The notes beneath the pieces are model-generated. The model was given only the letters and a program-made list of their open reading frames with translations. It had not been told where the DNA came from and did no database searches. From assembly GCF_902859855.1 (NCBI RefSeq), contig NZ_CADIKH010000005.1, forward strand, positions 124,001-188,000: a stretch of DNA of 64,000 bases, written 5' to 3'. Source of the stretch: Paraburkholderia humisilvae (GTDB lineage Bacteria; Pseudomonadota; Gammaproteobacteria; Burkholderiales; Burkholderiaceae). Of this stretch, positions 35,024 through 43,828 are shown one piece after another. The position numbers and the translations under genes are program-made. The number at the start of each line of letters is the position of its first letter. Position 1 is the stretch's first letter.

Positions 35024-36004
35024 ATGCCGACTCCGCACACGGATCCCGTCATGACTGCACCAGTGAAGGTCTCGATTTGCCTGCCGACTTACCAGCGGCC
35101 CGATCTGATCGGGCAATCGCTCGACTCATGTCTCGCGCAAACGCATACGAACATCGAGGTGCTGATCGGCGACGACTCCACAGACGATCGCACGCGGTCG
35201 CTGATCGAAGCGCGCTACGCGGCCGATCCGCGCGTCCGCTATGTCAAAAACACACCTTCGCTCGGTCAGGCGCGCAATGTCGAGAGCCTCTTCGCGCGCG
35301 CGACCGGCGACAGGATTCTGCTGATCCACGACGACGACTTCCTTGTCGGGAACGCGGTCGAACGGATGCTTTCGGCCTGGCCTGCGCATCCGGACGTTCA
35401 GGTCGCGTTCGGCGACCAGTACGTGACCGATTCGCGTGGCACCGTGCTTCCCGCCGCAAGCGAGCATCTGAATCGCGCCTATCACCGCACACGCGACGTG
35501 GCCGGACTGCAAAAGCAGCCGGGGCGAACCGGGCTGGTCCAGATGTTCCCGAATAACGGCTGGATGGCCGATGCGGATCTCGTCAAGCGCATCGGCTACC
35601 GGGAGCAGAACGGCGTCGCCTGCGATTACGTGTTCGGCACCGAGATTTGCCTCGCGGCGAAAGGCGTGTACTACCTGAACGAGTACGTGTCGTACAACCG
35701 CCAGACCGAGGTGTCGATCACGACGTCGACGCGCGCGTCGACGAGCGCTTCGACGCTCGTGGCCTACAACTTCCTCCGGGCGCTTGAGCTGCCGCCGCAG
35801 CTCGAACCGGCGCGCCGGCTTGCGTTGCGGCGCATGGTTCCGATCGTCGTGTCGATTTACGCGCGAAATCATGCGCCGCTCGAGAGCCTCAAGCTCGCGC
35901 TTTCGCATCTGTCCGCGTACAACTATGGCTTCAGCCGGCGGCTCTATTTCCACCTGCTGATCATGGCGAAGTCGTTGCTGACGGCACGCACAAGCGCGCT
36001 GTGA
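35024..36004 (+). CDS. Family 2 glycosyltransferase
   Basis: This 326-residue GT-A enzyme has the opening VSICLPTYQRPDLIGQSLDS, nucleotide-binding EVLIGDDSTDDRTR and the metal-binding IHDDDFLVGNAVERM near residue 105. AGGAAG lies about 9 bases before the first ATG; a second ATG nine codons on (MTAPVKVSI) is possible. It is divergent from the family 4 transferase at 33603 and closes the polysaccharide region. Acceptor and donor are unknown. Together the pair suggests a side branch or strain-specific addition to the common cepacian set. Confidence 0.85.
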   Translation: MPTPHTDPVMTAPVKVSICLPTYQRPDLIGQSLDSCLAQTHTNIEVLIGDDSTDDRTRSLIEARYAADPRVRYVKNTPSLGQARNVESLFARATGDRILLIHDDDFLVGNAVERMLSAWPAHPDVQVAFGDQYVTDSRGTVLPAASEHLNRAYHRTRDVAGLQKQPGRTGLVQMFPNNGWMADADLVKRIGYREQNGVACDYVFGTEICLAAKGVYYLNEYVSYNRQTEVSITTSTRASTSASTLVAYNFLRALELPPQLEPARRLALRRMVPIVVSIYARNHAPLESLKLALSHLSAYNYGFSRRLYFHLLIMAKSLLTARTSAL

Positions 36005-36109
36005 GTAACGGCGCGGCGTTCAGCGCTTACCCGGCGAAGCGCCGTATCGCACTGCAACCCGGCCGGGCGTGCGGCCGATGCTGGACAGCCGTGTCATTGA
36101 AACCACACG

Positions 36110-36769
36110 TTATATCGTGCCGCGCGGGCCGGCCTGCGCGAGCAGCGCGCGCACGTCGTCATCGGTGGTCTCGCTGAAGTCGGCGTAAAACTGGCCGACC
36201 GCATGGAAGTTCGCCGGCGTCAGTGCGCAGACGAATTCGTCGACGTCTTCTTCGAGCGTTTTTGCCGCGCCGGGCGGCGCGACCGGCAGCGCGGCGACGA
36301 TTTTCGCGGGCTGGCGTGTGCGCAACGCGCGCACCGCCGCCTTCATCGACGCGCCGGTGGCCACGCCGTCGTCGACGACGATCGCGATACGGCGTTCGAT
36401 TTCAACCGGCGCCCGATGCTGCGCGTGGTACGACTGTTCGCGCCGCTCGAGTTCGGCGCGCTCGCTCGCGAGAACGCGATCGAATGCGGCCTGCGGCAGG
36501 CCGATCTCGCGGACCAGTTCGTCGTCGATATAGAGCGCGCCGCCCGAGGCGATCGCGCCCATCGCAAGTTCCGGCTGCCACGGCACGCCGAGCTTGCGGA
36601 CCACCAGCACGTCGAGCGGCGCGCCGAGCATGCGCGCGACCTCGAACCCGACCGGCACGCCACCGCGCGGCAGCGCGAGTACGACGACATCGCTGCGATG
36701 CGCATACGCGCCAAGCAGGCTGGCCAGCGCGCGGCCGGCCTCGGCGCGATCGGTAAAGGCACGCTCCAT
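36110..36769 (-). CDS. Phosphoribosyltransferase family protein
   Basis: A 219-residue type I phosphoribosyltransferase fold. The PRPP-binding motif is IAIVVDDGVATGASMKAAVR near residue 130, with LALPRGGVPVGFEVARMLGA and LDVLVVRKLGVPWQPELAMG in the first half. Proteins of this subgroup are often annotated as predicted phosphoribosyltransferases of unknown substrate, sometimes fused to a hydrolase; here it stands alone. The ATG at 36769 has GGGAGCC 8 bases before it. The much longer frame to 37222 only reflects the in-frame 13-bp repeats upstream and is rejected. Confidence 0.85.
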   Translation of the reverse strand: MERAFTDRAEAGRALASLLGAYAHRSDVVVLALPRGGVPVGFEVARMLGAPLDVLVVRKLGVPWQPELAMGAIASGGALYIDDELVREIGLPQAAFDRVLASERAELERREQSYHAQHRAPVEIERRIAIVVDDGVATGASMKAAVRALRTRQPAKIVAALPVAPPGAAKTLEEDVDEFVCALTPANFHAVGQFYADFSETTDDDVRALLAQAGPRGTI

Positions 36770-37300
36770 GATGTGGGCTCCCGTCGCTGGGAAGACCACC
36801 AGTGTGCCATGCGCGCGCGCGAATGGCGCGTTGCCGGCAGTGGTGCGAACCCCGCTTCGAATCCCCGCTTCGAATCCCCGCTTCGAATCCCCGCTTCGAA
36901 TCCCCGCTTCGAATCCCCGCTTCGAATCCCCGCTTCGAAGGCCATTTCGAGGGCCGCTTCGAAGACGCGCGCCGCGCACTCGCACGACGGTCCCGTTGCG
37001 ATCGCGCAGGCTCACCGGCGCGCCGGCCGGTCTGGCGACCCGGTGCAAACCTACGCGAGCGGTGTAATTTTTGGCGCGGCGCCTGCGCGCCGCGGCACGG
37101 CACGGCGCCGGTCCGCTTCCCGGAGGGATGGCGCCGCTCGAGTCGCAGGCATCCGGCGATCGCGCCGTGTTGTGTTGCGCATGCGTGCGCGGCCGCCGGC
37201 CGCATCGGTGCGACAGGCACATCGCTTGCGCGTTGATCGCAAAGCCCTTTCTGCCGGCAGGGGCACCGGCGTGGCGATCGAATGGATGCGGAGCGTCAAT
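36770..37300. other. Intergenic region between divergent genes
   Basis: Apart from the 13-bp tandem repeat, this 531-base spacer holds no supported gene. All six frames are open over parts of it because the repeat and high GC suppress stop codons. It should hold the promoters of the phosphoribosyltransferase and the small gene at 37301. Confidence 0.5.
36850..36940. repeat. Seven 13-bp tandem repeats
   Basis: Seven consecutive copies of CCCCGCTTCGAAT (the last ends in AAG) run from 36850 to 36940, followed by two degenerate copies to about 36965. Each unit contains the palindrome TTCGAA. The block lies 80 bases upstream of the phosphoribosyltransferase start, and copy number probably varies between strains. 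Confidence 0.9.
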
Positions 37301-37582
37301 ATGACGAGGCCTCGGATGATTTTTCCCAAGTCGCGCGATGCCACGACTTCACGTGCCGAATCGAAACAGGACTATGAAATCTACGCGACCTATCGCCGGA
37401 CCACCGAAGGCGCATTTGTCGGTCTCCTGAAGGTCGTGCGCAAAACCGATGGGCGCCTGCTGTTTCCGTTTGCGGGCGCGCCGGATATCGGCCCGTTCGA
37501 CAGCGGTCACGCGGCGCGCGAGGCCGCGCAGCGCTACGGCGAACGCGTGGTGGCCGCGGATCTGGAACATCCGGAGGCGTGA
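37301..37582 (+). CDS. Small conserved hypothetical protein (DUF6723-like)
   Basis: A 93-residue protein starting MTRPRMIFPKSRDATTSR, with GGAG 8 bases before the ATG; an ATG 15 bases upstream is an alternative. The core YEIYATYRRTTEGAFVGLLK then KVVRKTDGRLLFPFAGAPDI and a helix HAAREAAQRYGERVVAADLE form a small alpha/beta unit. I recall similar proteins as common in Burkholderiaceae under a DUF6723-type label, function unknown. No signal peptide or membrane segment. It ends 19 bases before the convergent antiporter. Confidence 0.65.
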   Translation: MTRPRMIFPKSRDATTSRAESKQDYEIYATYRRTTEGAFVGLLKVVRKTDGRLLFPFAGAPDIGPFDSGHAAREAAQRYGERVVAADLEHPEA

Positions 37583-37601
37583 GCGGGACGACCCGCACCC
37601 G

Positions 37602-38978
37602 TCATTCGACAAGCGGCGCGTGCAGATAGCGGCGCAGCAGCAACGTCGCCGAGACCCCATGCAGCAACACCGAGCCGACGATCGCCGCCATCACGACCGC
37701 GAGCGCCGCATCCTGCGCGACGCGCTGCAGCCGTTCGATCGCAAACAGCAGGTAATAGAACGCGCCGACGCCGCGTATGCCGAGCCATCCGGCGAGGAGC
37801 CGCTGCGGCCAGGTCGCGTTTGAACCGGCCAGCGCCGCGAGCGTGCTGAGCGGGCGCACCACGAACAACAGCGCGAGCGTCGGCCAGATCGCGCGCCATT
37901 CGAGCAACTCGCGCCAATGCGCGGATACGACGCTGCCGATCAACAGCATCAGTACGAGTTCGACGCTTTGCTCGATCTCGACGGCAAACCCCATCATCGA
38001 TTCGGCGACCATCGCATGCGCGAGTTCCGGCGTGCGCGCGGCCTTGTCGCGCTCGCCGTGCTCGACCTTATCGAGCACGGCGTTCGGCGCGGTGTGGCCG
38101 CCCGTCGCGCGCAGTTCCTGATGGCGCAGCGCGACGCCGGCGACGAATACGGCAACGAACGCATAACCGTGCAGCGACTGCGCGGCGCCGTAGCACGCGA
38201 ACATCAGTCCGAGCGCAAGAAGCCCTTCGACCCCGAGCGCAACGTCGAAACGCAGCCGCAAGCGCGTGACGAGCGCGACCACCCCGGCGCCGAGTGACCA
38301 GCCGACCACCACTGCGCTGCCGATGCCCCAGACTAGCGAGCCCGCAAAGCCGGCGAGGCTGGCGAGATGCGCGCCGGTCGCGCCGTGCGTGCCGGCTATG
38401 TTGGCGACACCGGTCACGCCGTTCGTGCCGCCCACTTCGACCCCGCACAGCGCAAGCCCGAGCAGCATGAACGGCCACGCGGCGCCGTCGTTGCAGCCGC
38501 CCTCGCCGGACAGCGCGAAGCGCAGCGGCTCAGCGTCGCCGGCCGCGCGCGGGCGCAGTTCGTTGGCGAGCACCGGGTCGGTCGGCGCGAGCGCCGCCGC
38601 GACGATCAGCGCGAGTCCGGGCGCAAGGCCGAGCCCGTAGTGCGCGATCGCGGTCATCGCGGCGATCGTCAGCAGCATCGCGCCGACGCCCAGGCGCAAC
38701 GGCAGCTGCCACAGCGGGTCGCGCAGCGGCACGCGCAAATGCATGCCGATCGCGAACAGCGAAATCACGAGCCCGGCTTCGGTGATCAGGCGCAGCACCT
38801 GCGCGCCGCTTGCGAGGTCCGGCATCAGCAGCCCGGTGCCCGCCGGCCCGAGCAGGAAGCCGACCACCAGATACACCATCGCGCCGGTCATCGGCAGATG
38901 CGCAATCAGTTTGCGCGCCAGCGCCATGGCGATCAGCAGGCCACCGATGATCAGATACCAGGTCGCTTCGACCGTCAT
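37602..38978 (-). CDS. Cation/proton antiporter
   Basis: A 458-residue membrane protein with about 12-13 helices, starting MTVEATWYLIIGGLLIAMAL. It belongs to the monovalent cation/proton antiporter group: MTGAMVYLVVGFLLGPAGTG, SLFAIGMHLRVPLRDPLWQL, and the ion-site helix AAALAPTDPVLANELRPR with the TDP motif. It probably exchanges Na+ or K+ for H+. A Gly/Val/Thr-rich periplasmic or loop insert (VEVGGTNGVTGVANIAGTHG) near 180-200 is unusual. The longer frame to 39446 has no coding look, so I begin at 38978, though the ribosome binding site is weak. Confidence 0.85.
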   Translation of the reverse strand: MTVEATWYLIIGGLLIAMALARKLIAHLPMTGAMVYLVVGFLLGPAGTGLLMPDLASGAQVLRLITEAGLVISLFAIGMHLRVPLRDPLWQLPLRLGVGAMLLTIAAMTAIAHYGLGLAPGLALIVAAALAPTDPVLANELRPRAAGDAEPLRFALSGEGGCNDGAAWPFMLLGLALCGVEVGGTNGVTGVANIAGTHGATGAHLASLAGFAGSLVWGIGSAVVVGWSLGAGVVALVTRLRLRFDVALGVEGLLALGLMFACYGAAQSLHGYAFVAVFVAGVALRHQELRATGGHTAPNAVLDKVEHGERDKAARTPELAHAMVAESMMGFAVEIEQSVELVLMLLIGSVVSAHWRELLEWRAIWPTLALLFVVRPLSTLAALAGSNATWPQRLLAGWLGIRGVGAFYYLLFAIERLQRVAQDAALAVVMAAIVGSVLLHGVSATLLLRRYLHAPLVE

Positions 38979-39312
38979 AAGCGCGCGGAGCCTCGCGTGA
39001 AAAAGGGGAGATCGGCTGTCGGCAAACGATCGAGAGCGAGACCGATGCGCGACGGAGCAAAGCGTACGGATCACGAAGCAAGGGCCGTACCGCTGCATGT
39101 CGGCCGCGAGGCGCGACGGTGGGCTGGGCCTCGCGCACCCATCCGGTCGAGTGTGGCCAGCCAGGGAGAGAAGGGCGGCGGGGGCGGCCCGAGGCAAACA
39201 ACAGACGAATGTGTCGTTTGCCTGAAACAGCGTTCGCATTAGTCGGATGCTGAACAGGCTGCGCATGGTATGTTCGGGCACCTGACGCATATCGCATGAC
39301 ACACGCTTGAAC
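38979..39312. other. Divergent intergenic region
   Basis: A 334-base spacer between the antiporter and the sensor kinase. No gene or clear repeat was recognised; it should contain promoters in both directions. Confidence 0.4.
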
Positions 39313-41337
39313 ATGACAATCGCGCCCGAAACAGGGCCATATGTGGATCTGGCGGTACACATTCGCTTCAAGCGCTGGCGCATCACGCGCCGCTGGCTGC
39401 GCGCGGTCCGCTCCGATCCGTCGATCGAGCAGGCTGACCGGCTCACGAACCGGCAACTGATCGACCTGTTGCCGCAAATCTACGGGGAAATCTGCGCCGC
39501 GCTCACCGCGGTGCCGAATTCCGCCCTCAACGCGCGGATCGATTTCGACGCGCGCCAGTACGCGCGCAAGCGTTGGATGCACGGCTATCAGCTCGATGAG
39601 CTGTATCGCGAACTCGATCTGCTGCAGGTCAGCGTGCAGCAGGTGGTGCGCGAATACTTCGCCAATACGCTGTCGCCGCGCGCCGAACAGGCGGGCGCAC
39701 ATCAGATCATCGAGGGCTTTTTCAGCGCGACGATTCACGGTGCGATCCGCCAGTTGCTCGACGAGCAGAACCGGCGCATCAGTGCGTCGTTAAGCGAGCG
39801 CGACCGGGCGCTCGCGGCGCGCCAGGAAAGCGATGAACGTCTGCGCATCGCGGCCGGCGCGGCGGGGCTCGGCATCTTCGAATGGAACGCGGTCACGCGT
39901 TCGGGCGTCTGGGAAAACGCGCGGATGTACGAGATCACCGGGCAGCCGATCGACGCCGGGCCGCTGACCAACGAAGACTTCATGCGCGAGTTCATGCATC
40001 CGGACGATGGCGCCGCATACGTCGAGCGCTACATGGCGGATGAGGCCGCGCACCGGCCGTTCCATATGGTGTTTCGCGCGTTTCGCATCGGCGACCGTGC
40101 GCTGTGCGTGCTCGAAATGCACGGGCGTTTCCGCTACGACGCACATGGCGCGCTGCATTCGTTTGTCGGCACACTCGCCGACATCACCGAGCGCGCCAAT
40201 GCGCAGGAGGCACTCAAGGAAGCGGATCGCCGCAAGGACGTGTTTCTCGCGACGCTCGCACATGAGTTGCGCAATCCGCTGGCGCCGATCCGCAATGCGG
40301 CGCACGTGCTCAAGGAGAGCAGCGCGAACCTGCCGTCGAAAGTGCGCTGGGTGCAGGCGGTGCTCGAACGGCAAAGCTACCACCTGTCGCATCTGATCGA
40401 CGATCTGCTCGACGTGTCGCGCATCACGACCGGCCGCATCAACCTGAAGCGCGAAGTGCTCGACCTGCGCGACGCGATCGGGCGGGCGATGGAAATCAAT
40501 GGACCGGCCGCCGAGCAGCGGCGGCACCGCGTTTTCCTCAATACGCTTGCCACGCCGATTCCGGTCGACGGCGACCGCACGCGGCTCACGCAGATTCTGT
40601 CGAACCTCGTTGACAACGCAATCAAGTACACCGACGACGGCGGCGAGATTCATATTCGCGCGGAAGTGGTGAACGGCCGCGCAAGGGTCGCGGTGAAGGA
40701 CAGCGGCATCGGCGTGGCGGCCGCCGAGCTGCCCGCGCTGTTCGATCTGTTCATGCAGGCGACGCCGCCCGCCGGCCGCGCGCGCGACGGACTCGGCATC
40801 GGCCTGTTTGTCGCACGCAAGCTGGTCGACATGCACGGCGGCAGCATTTCGGTCGCGAGCGATGGAGTCGGTAAAGGCTGCGAGTTTTCGATCACGCTGC
40901 CGCTTGCGGTCGCGCCGGTGCAGACGCCATCGGATGCGTCGCTCGCGGACGAGCGGCGGGCCGGGAACGTGAAGCGCCTACGTATTCTGATTGTCGACGA
41001 CAATCGCGACGCAGCCGAGTCGCTCGCGCTCGTCCTCGAGATGCACGACACACGCACCGCCGCGGATGGTCCGTCGGCGCTCGCGCTAGCCGAGCAGTTC
41101 GACCCCGACGTCGTGCTGCTCGATATCGCGCTGCCCGGTATGAGCGGCCATGAGATTGCGCGGCGTCTTGCAGCCCGCGCGCAGCGCGTGTGTCCTGTAT
41201 TGATCGCGTTGACTGGTTTCAGCCAGCCCGAAGACTTCGCGCGTTCGCGCGAATCGGGCTTTGCGCATCACCTGGTCAAGCCGATGAGCCCCGATGTGCT
41301 GATTGAACTGATGCATACGATCGCTTGCACGCGGTAG
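39313..41337 (+). CDS. Cytoplasmic hybrid sensor histidine kinase
   Basis: A 674-residue protein with no membrane segment. Order: an N-terminal all-helical region of about 150 residues (NRQLIDLLPQIYGEICAALT, RSBR-like four-helix character); a PAS/PAC domain at about 170-297 (LGIFEWNAVTRSGVWENARM); HisKA with His317 in ATLAHELRNPLAPIRNA; HATPase_c with NLVDNAIKYTDDGGE and GLGIGLFVARKLVDMHGG; and a receiver domain with VDDNRDAAES and Asp604 in VVLLDIALPGMSGHE. The single receiver without output suggests relay to another regulator. The ATG at 39313 is preferred to TTG 39307. The signal is unknown; it is divergent from the antiporter. Confidence 0.9.
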   Translation: MTIAPETGPYVDLAVHIRFKRWRITRRWLRAVRSDPSIEQADRLTNRQLIDLLPQIYGEICAALTAVPNSALNARIDFDARQYARKRWMHGYQLDELYRELDLLQVSVQQVVREYFANTLSPRAEQAGAHQIIEGFFSATIHGAIRQLLDEQNRRISASLSERDRALAARQESDERLRIAAGAAGLGIFEWNAVTRSGVWENARMYEITGQPIDAGPLTNEDFMREFMHPDDGAAYVERYMADEAAHRPFHMVFRAFRIGDRALCVLEMHGRFRYDAHGALHSFVGTLADITERANAQEALKEADRRKDVFLATLAHELRNPLAPIRNAAHVLKESSANLPSKVRWVQAVLERQSYHLSHLIDDLLDVSRITTGRINLKREVLDLRDAIGRAMEINGPAAEQRRHRVFLNTLATPIPVDGDRTRLTQILSNLVDNAIKYTDDGGEIHIRAEVVNGRARVAVKDSGIGVAAAELPALFDLFMQATPPAGRARDGLGIGLFVARKLVDMHGGSISVASDGVGKGCEFSITLPLAVAPVQTPSDASLADERRAGNVKRLRILIVDDNRDAAESLALVLEMHDTRTAADGPSALALAEQFDPDVVLLDIALPGMSGHEIARRLAARAQRVCPVLIALTGFSQPEDFARSRESGFAHHLVKPMSPDVLIELMHTIACTR

Positions 41338-41404
41338 GGGCAAGCGCAGGCGCACCGGCTTCGACGCGAGCGGCGCGCCAGCGACGCGTTGTGCGGCCGT
41401 TGCC

Positions 41405-42304
41405 TCATTGCCTGAAGAGCGTCGCGACTGAAATATGCGGCCAGTCGATACCCAGGAAGTTGAGCGTCACGGTCTGCGAATACTGCAGAACTTCGAATGA
41501 AGGCCCGTCATCCGGCTGCACGGTCTCGATCCAGAACGTTGCTTCGACGCTGGTGGCCGCTGCGTTGTTGCTGGTCGGGTTCTGCAGAAACGGAATGTTC
41601 AGCACGCCGCCCGCGTTCCTGCTCGACACGGTGATCACGGTGGTGCGTTTCAGATGGTCGCTGAAAGGCTTGATCGCATCGGAAAGCACGCCGTTCGGGT
41701 TCTTCACCGCGTCCTTGTTTGCGATGCGGGCCGGTAATACCGCGCTGGCAAGCGGTTCGAGGTATGCACTGCCCAGTGCCGCACCGGGAGGGTTGCGCTG
41801 CGGCGTCGAATCGAGCGTCGCGAAGGCGGGCTTGCCGTTCGGCGACAGGAACGCATTGCCCTGCGCGAGAATCGACGAGCCGTGCGGTATCGAACCTTGC
41901 CGGACCACCGATGCGTCTTCTTTCGGAATCTTGCTGGCCGGCACGTTGAGCCAGAAGCCGTTTTCGATGTGCAAAGGCTCGTGAGAATCCGCGTCGTTGA
42001 TCCGCTGCAAATAGCGAAGACCGAAGATCGTGATGTCCGGTTGTCCATCGGCGGGGTTGCTTTGCAATTGCGAGCCCCGGTTCGGCACATGCGCGCCGAT
42101 CGGCGTGAATTCGAGCGTCTCATGAGTCGCCGACAGCAGCGTGCGAAACGGCTTGTCGCCGGTACTGGGCGGTGTCGAATCGAAGTCGGGCAGCGAGATC
42201 AGATTGAAGCCGCTGCCGGACCAACGGCCGGCTAACGCGGCGAGCAGGCCGAGCTGCTCGACCTGTTCATGCAGTGAGGGACCGGGGCGGAAACGGGTGA
42301 GCAT
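41405..42304 (-). CDS. Heme-binding, nitrobindin/THAP4-like beta-barrel protein
   Basis: A 299-residue protein with no signal peptide. The start LHEQVEQLGLLAALAGRWSG then SGFNLISLPDF matches the opening strand of the nitrobindin/THAP4 heme-binding barrel, where GxWxGxG is the family hallmark. The remainder is rich in beta strands and Asn/Pro turns, and is longer than the 160-200 residues of simple nitrobindins, as in the extended group annotated as heme-binding proteins. The ATG at 42304 has GGAG 7 bases upstream. Its ligand is unverified. Confidence 0.65.
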   Translation of the reverse strand: MLTRFRPGPSLHEQVEQLGLLAALAGRWSGSGFNLISLPDFDSTPPSTGDKPFRTLLSATHETLEFTPIGAHVPNRGSQLQSNPADGQPDITIFGLRYLQRINDADSHEPLHIENGFWLNVPASKIPKEDASVVRQGSIPHGSSILAQGNAFLSPNGKPAFATLDSTPQRNPPGAALGSAYLEPLASAVLPARIANKDAVKNPNGVLSDAIKPFSDHLKRTTVITVSSRNAGGVLNIPFLQNPTSNNAAATSVEATFWIETVQPDDGPSFEVLQYSQTVTLNFLGIDWPHISVATLFRQ

Positions 42305-42663
42305 AAGCGTTCTCCACGAATGAGTATGGCGGCAGGCTGCGCGTGCGCGAGGCCGGAACCTGTCTGAGGTCCGCGCGTTGCATCGGCCAGCCTGACTTCT
42401 AAACATCCGTCGTTTGCGCTCTATTCCGCGTCCTTTGCCGCGCAGCGCCGACGCGGCGAACCATCGTGGTGCGCGCGCGGCGCTGCATCGGTCGCGACGC
42501 TACGCTAGTATTGAACCCGCGTGGCAACGCGGACCGTCGGTTATCCACCGCTTCGCCTGCCGCGAGTTCGCGCGATGCGCGATCGCTTCACGTGCTCGCG
42601 TTTTGCTGTCCGTGCGTTGCTGAGCGCGCTGCACTGCCTGCCAACCCGCCGCCCGACCATCCG
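42305..42663. other. Divergent intergenic region
   Basis: A 359-base spacer between the heme-binding protein gene and the MEKHLA gene. No gene or regulatory repeat was recognised. The plus frame opening at 42466 merges with the downstream gene but lacks a start signal. Confidence 0.4.
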
Positions 42664-43122
42664 ATGAAGTCTCTCGCTCTCGATCCCGAATTCGCCGCAC
42701 TGCTTGCCGGCAGCCATCTGCGCCTCGTCGGCACACCGCTTTTCGATCAGCCCATTCCCGCTACGGACGCTGCCCGCTGGCTCTATGAAGATGCGCCGTT
42801 CGTGCTGCTCGCGCACAACGGCGAAGCCGACCCGCGTTTCGTCTACGCGAACAGAACCGCGCAGCGCTGTTTCGAATACGACTGGGATGAGTTTGTTACG
42901 CTGCATTCGCGGCTCTCGGCCAAAGACCCGAACCGCGAAGAGCGTGCGCGTCTGCTCGACGACGTGCGTACCCAAGGCTATTCGACGGGCTATCGTGGGC
43001 TCCGCGTCGCGAGGTCCGGGCGGCGCTTCTTCATTGAGAAAGCCGTGGTGTGGAATCTGGTGGACCACGCGGGCGTGTACCACGGCCAGGCCGCCAGATT
43101 TGCGGACTGGACTGACGTCTGA
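42664..43122 (+). CDS. MEKHLA (PAS-like) domain protein
   Basis: A 152-residue protein, essentially one MEKHLA domain. Characteristic segments are DAARWLYEDAPFVLLAHNGE, DPRFVYANRTAQRCFEYDWD and RVARSGRRFFIEKAVVWNLV with the C-terminal GQAARFADW. MEKHLA domains are PAS-like and found in plant transcription factors and as single-domain bacterial proteins, where function is unknown. No signal peptide. It ends 26 bases from the convergent Lrp-type regulator. Confidence 0.85.
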   Translation: MKSLALDPEFAALLAGSHLRLVGTPLFDQPIPATDAARWLYEDAPFVLLAHNGEADPRFVYANRTAQRCFEYDWDEFVTLHSRLSAKDPNREERARLLDDVRTQGYSTGYRGLRVARSGRRFFIEKAVVWNLVDHAGVYHGQAARFADWTDV

Positions 43123-43148
43123 GCGACGTCAGTCGCACGTGAGCGCGT

Positions 43149-43679
43149 CTACCATTCGGCTTCGTCGCTGCTGCCGTGCAGTGTGAGCCCGTTGGCCGGC
43201 AGCGGCAGCGCGGTCTTGTAGCGCACCTGCTTCAACGCAAAGCTCGAGCGGATGTTTGACACGCCTGGAATCTTTGTCAGATGGTCGAGGATAAAGCGTT
43301 CGAGCGCGTGGATGTCCGGCATCACGACCCGCAGCAGATAGTCCGCGTCGCCCGTCATCAGATAGCACTCCATCACCTCGGGGCGTGCGTTGATCGCATG
43401 CTCGAAGCGCCGCAGGCCGTCCTCGGCCTGTTTTTCCAGACTCACCTGAATAAACACGTTGATCTGCAAGCCCAGCACGTCGGGGTTCAGCAGCGTGACC
43501 TGCTGCTTGAACAGCCCGAGTTTGTCGAGTGCGCGAACGCGGTTGAAGCACGGCGTCGGCGACAGATTGACCGCGCGCGCCAGTTCCGAATTGGTGATGC
43601 GCGCATTCTGCTGGAGCTGATTCAGGATGCCGATATCGATCCGGTCGAGACGGCGGGAAGGGCGGGAAGGGGAGCTCAT
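43149..43679 (-). CDS. Lrp/AsnC-family regulator (MdeR-like)
   Basis: A 176-residue regulator. The N-terminal AsnC helix-turn-helix reads [20 protein letters not shown] then [20 protein letters not shown], followed by the RAM ligand domain with [20 protein letters not shown] and [24 protein letters not shown]-like sequence precedes the ATG. It is divergent from a pyruvate-dehydrogenase-type E1, the same arrangement as mdeR and mdeB of the Pseudomonas putida methionine-degradation locus, so it probably senses an amino acid or keto acid and controls that gene. Confidence 0.88.
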   Translation of the reverse strand: MSSPSRPSRRLDRIDIGILNQLQQNARITNSELARAVNLSPTPCFNRVRALDKLGLFKQQVTLLNPDVLGLQINVFIQVSLEKQAEDGLRRFEHAINARPEVMECYLMTGDADYLLRVVMPDIHALERFILDHLTKIPGVSNIRSSFALKQVRYKTALPLPANGLTLHGSSDEAEW

Positions 43680-43737
43680 GGTGCAAACATTCCGGTTATC
43701 GCGCAAGTTCAGGAATAAATACACTACGCGAAATAGA

Positions 43738-43751
43738 ATTTGCCAGCAAAT
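43738..43751. promoter_or_regulatory. Palindromic operator candidate
   Basis: ATTTGC-CA-GCAAAT is a perfect 14-bp palindrome in the AT-rich 149-base spacer between the Lrp-type regulator and the E1 gene. Size, symmetry and AT-rich ends fit an Lrp/AsnC binding site. Confidence 0.55.
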
Positions 43752-43828
43752 GAGATGCACATTTTGCGAGGTCGTCACTACCATCTTCTTCATCCCCAAT
43801 GAAGCGACGACACGACGTGGAGTGCGCG

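Noticed and set aside
36770-37222. N-terminal extension of the phosphoribosyltransferase through the 13-bp repeats
   Set aside because: The frame is open only because the repeat lacks stops; the 13-residue peptide repeat, absence of a start signal and a good start at 36769 argue against it.
38979-39446. Long N-terminal extension of the cation/proton antiporter
   Set aside because: The added 156 residues overlap the divergent kinase gene and have antisense-like composition; the membrane protein begins naturally at MTVEATWYL.
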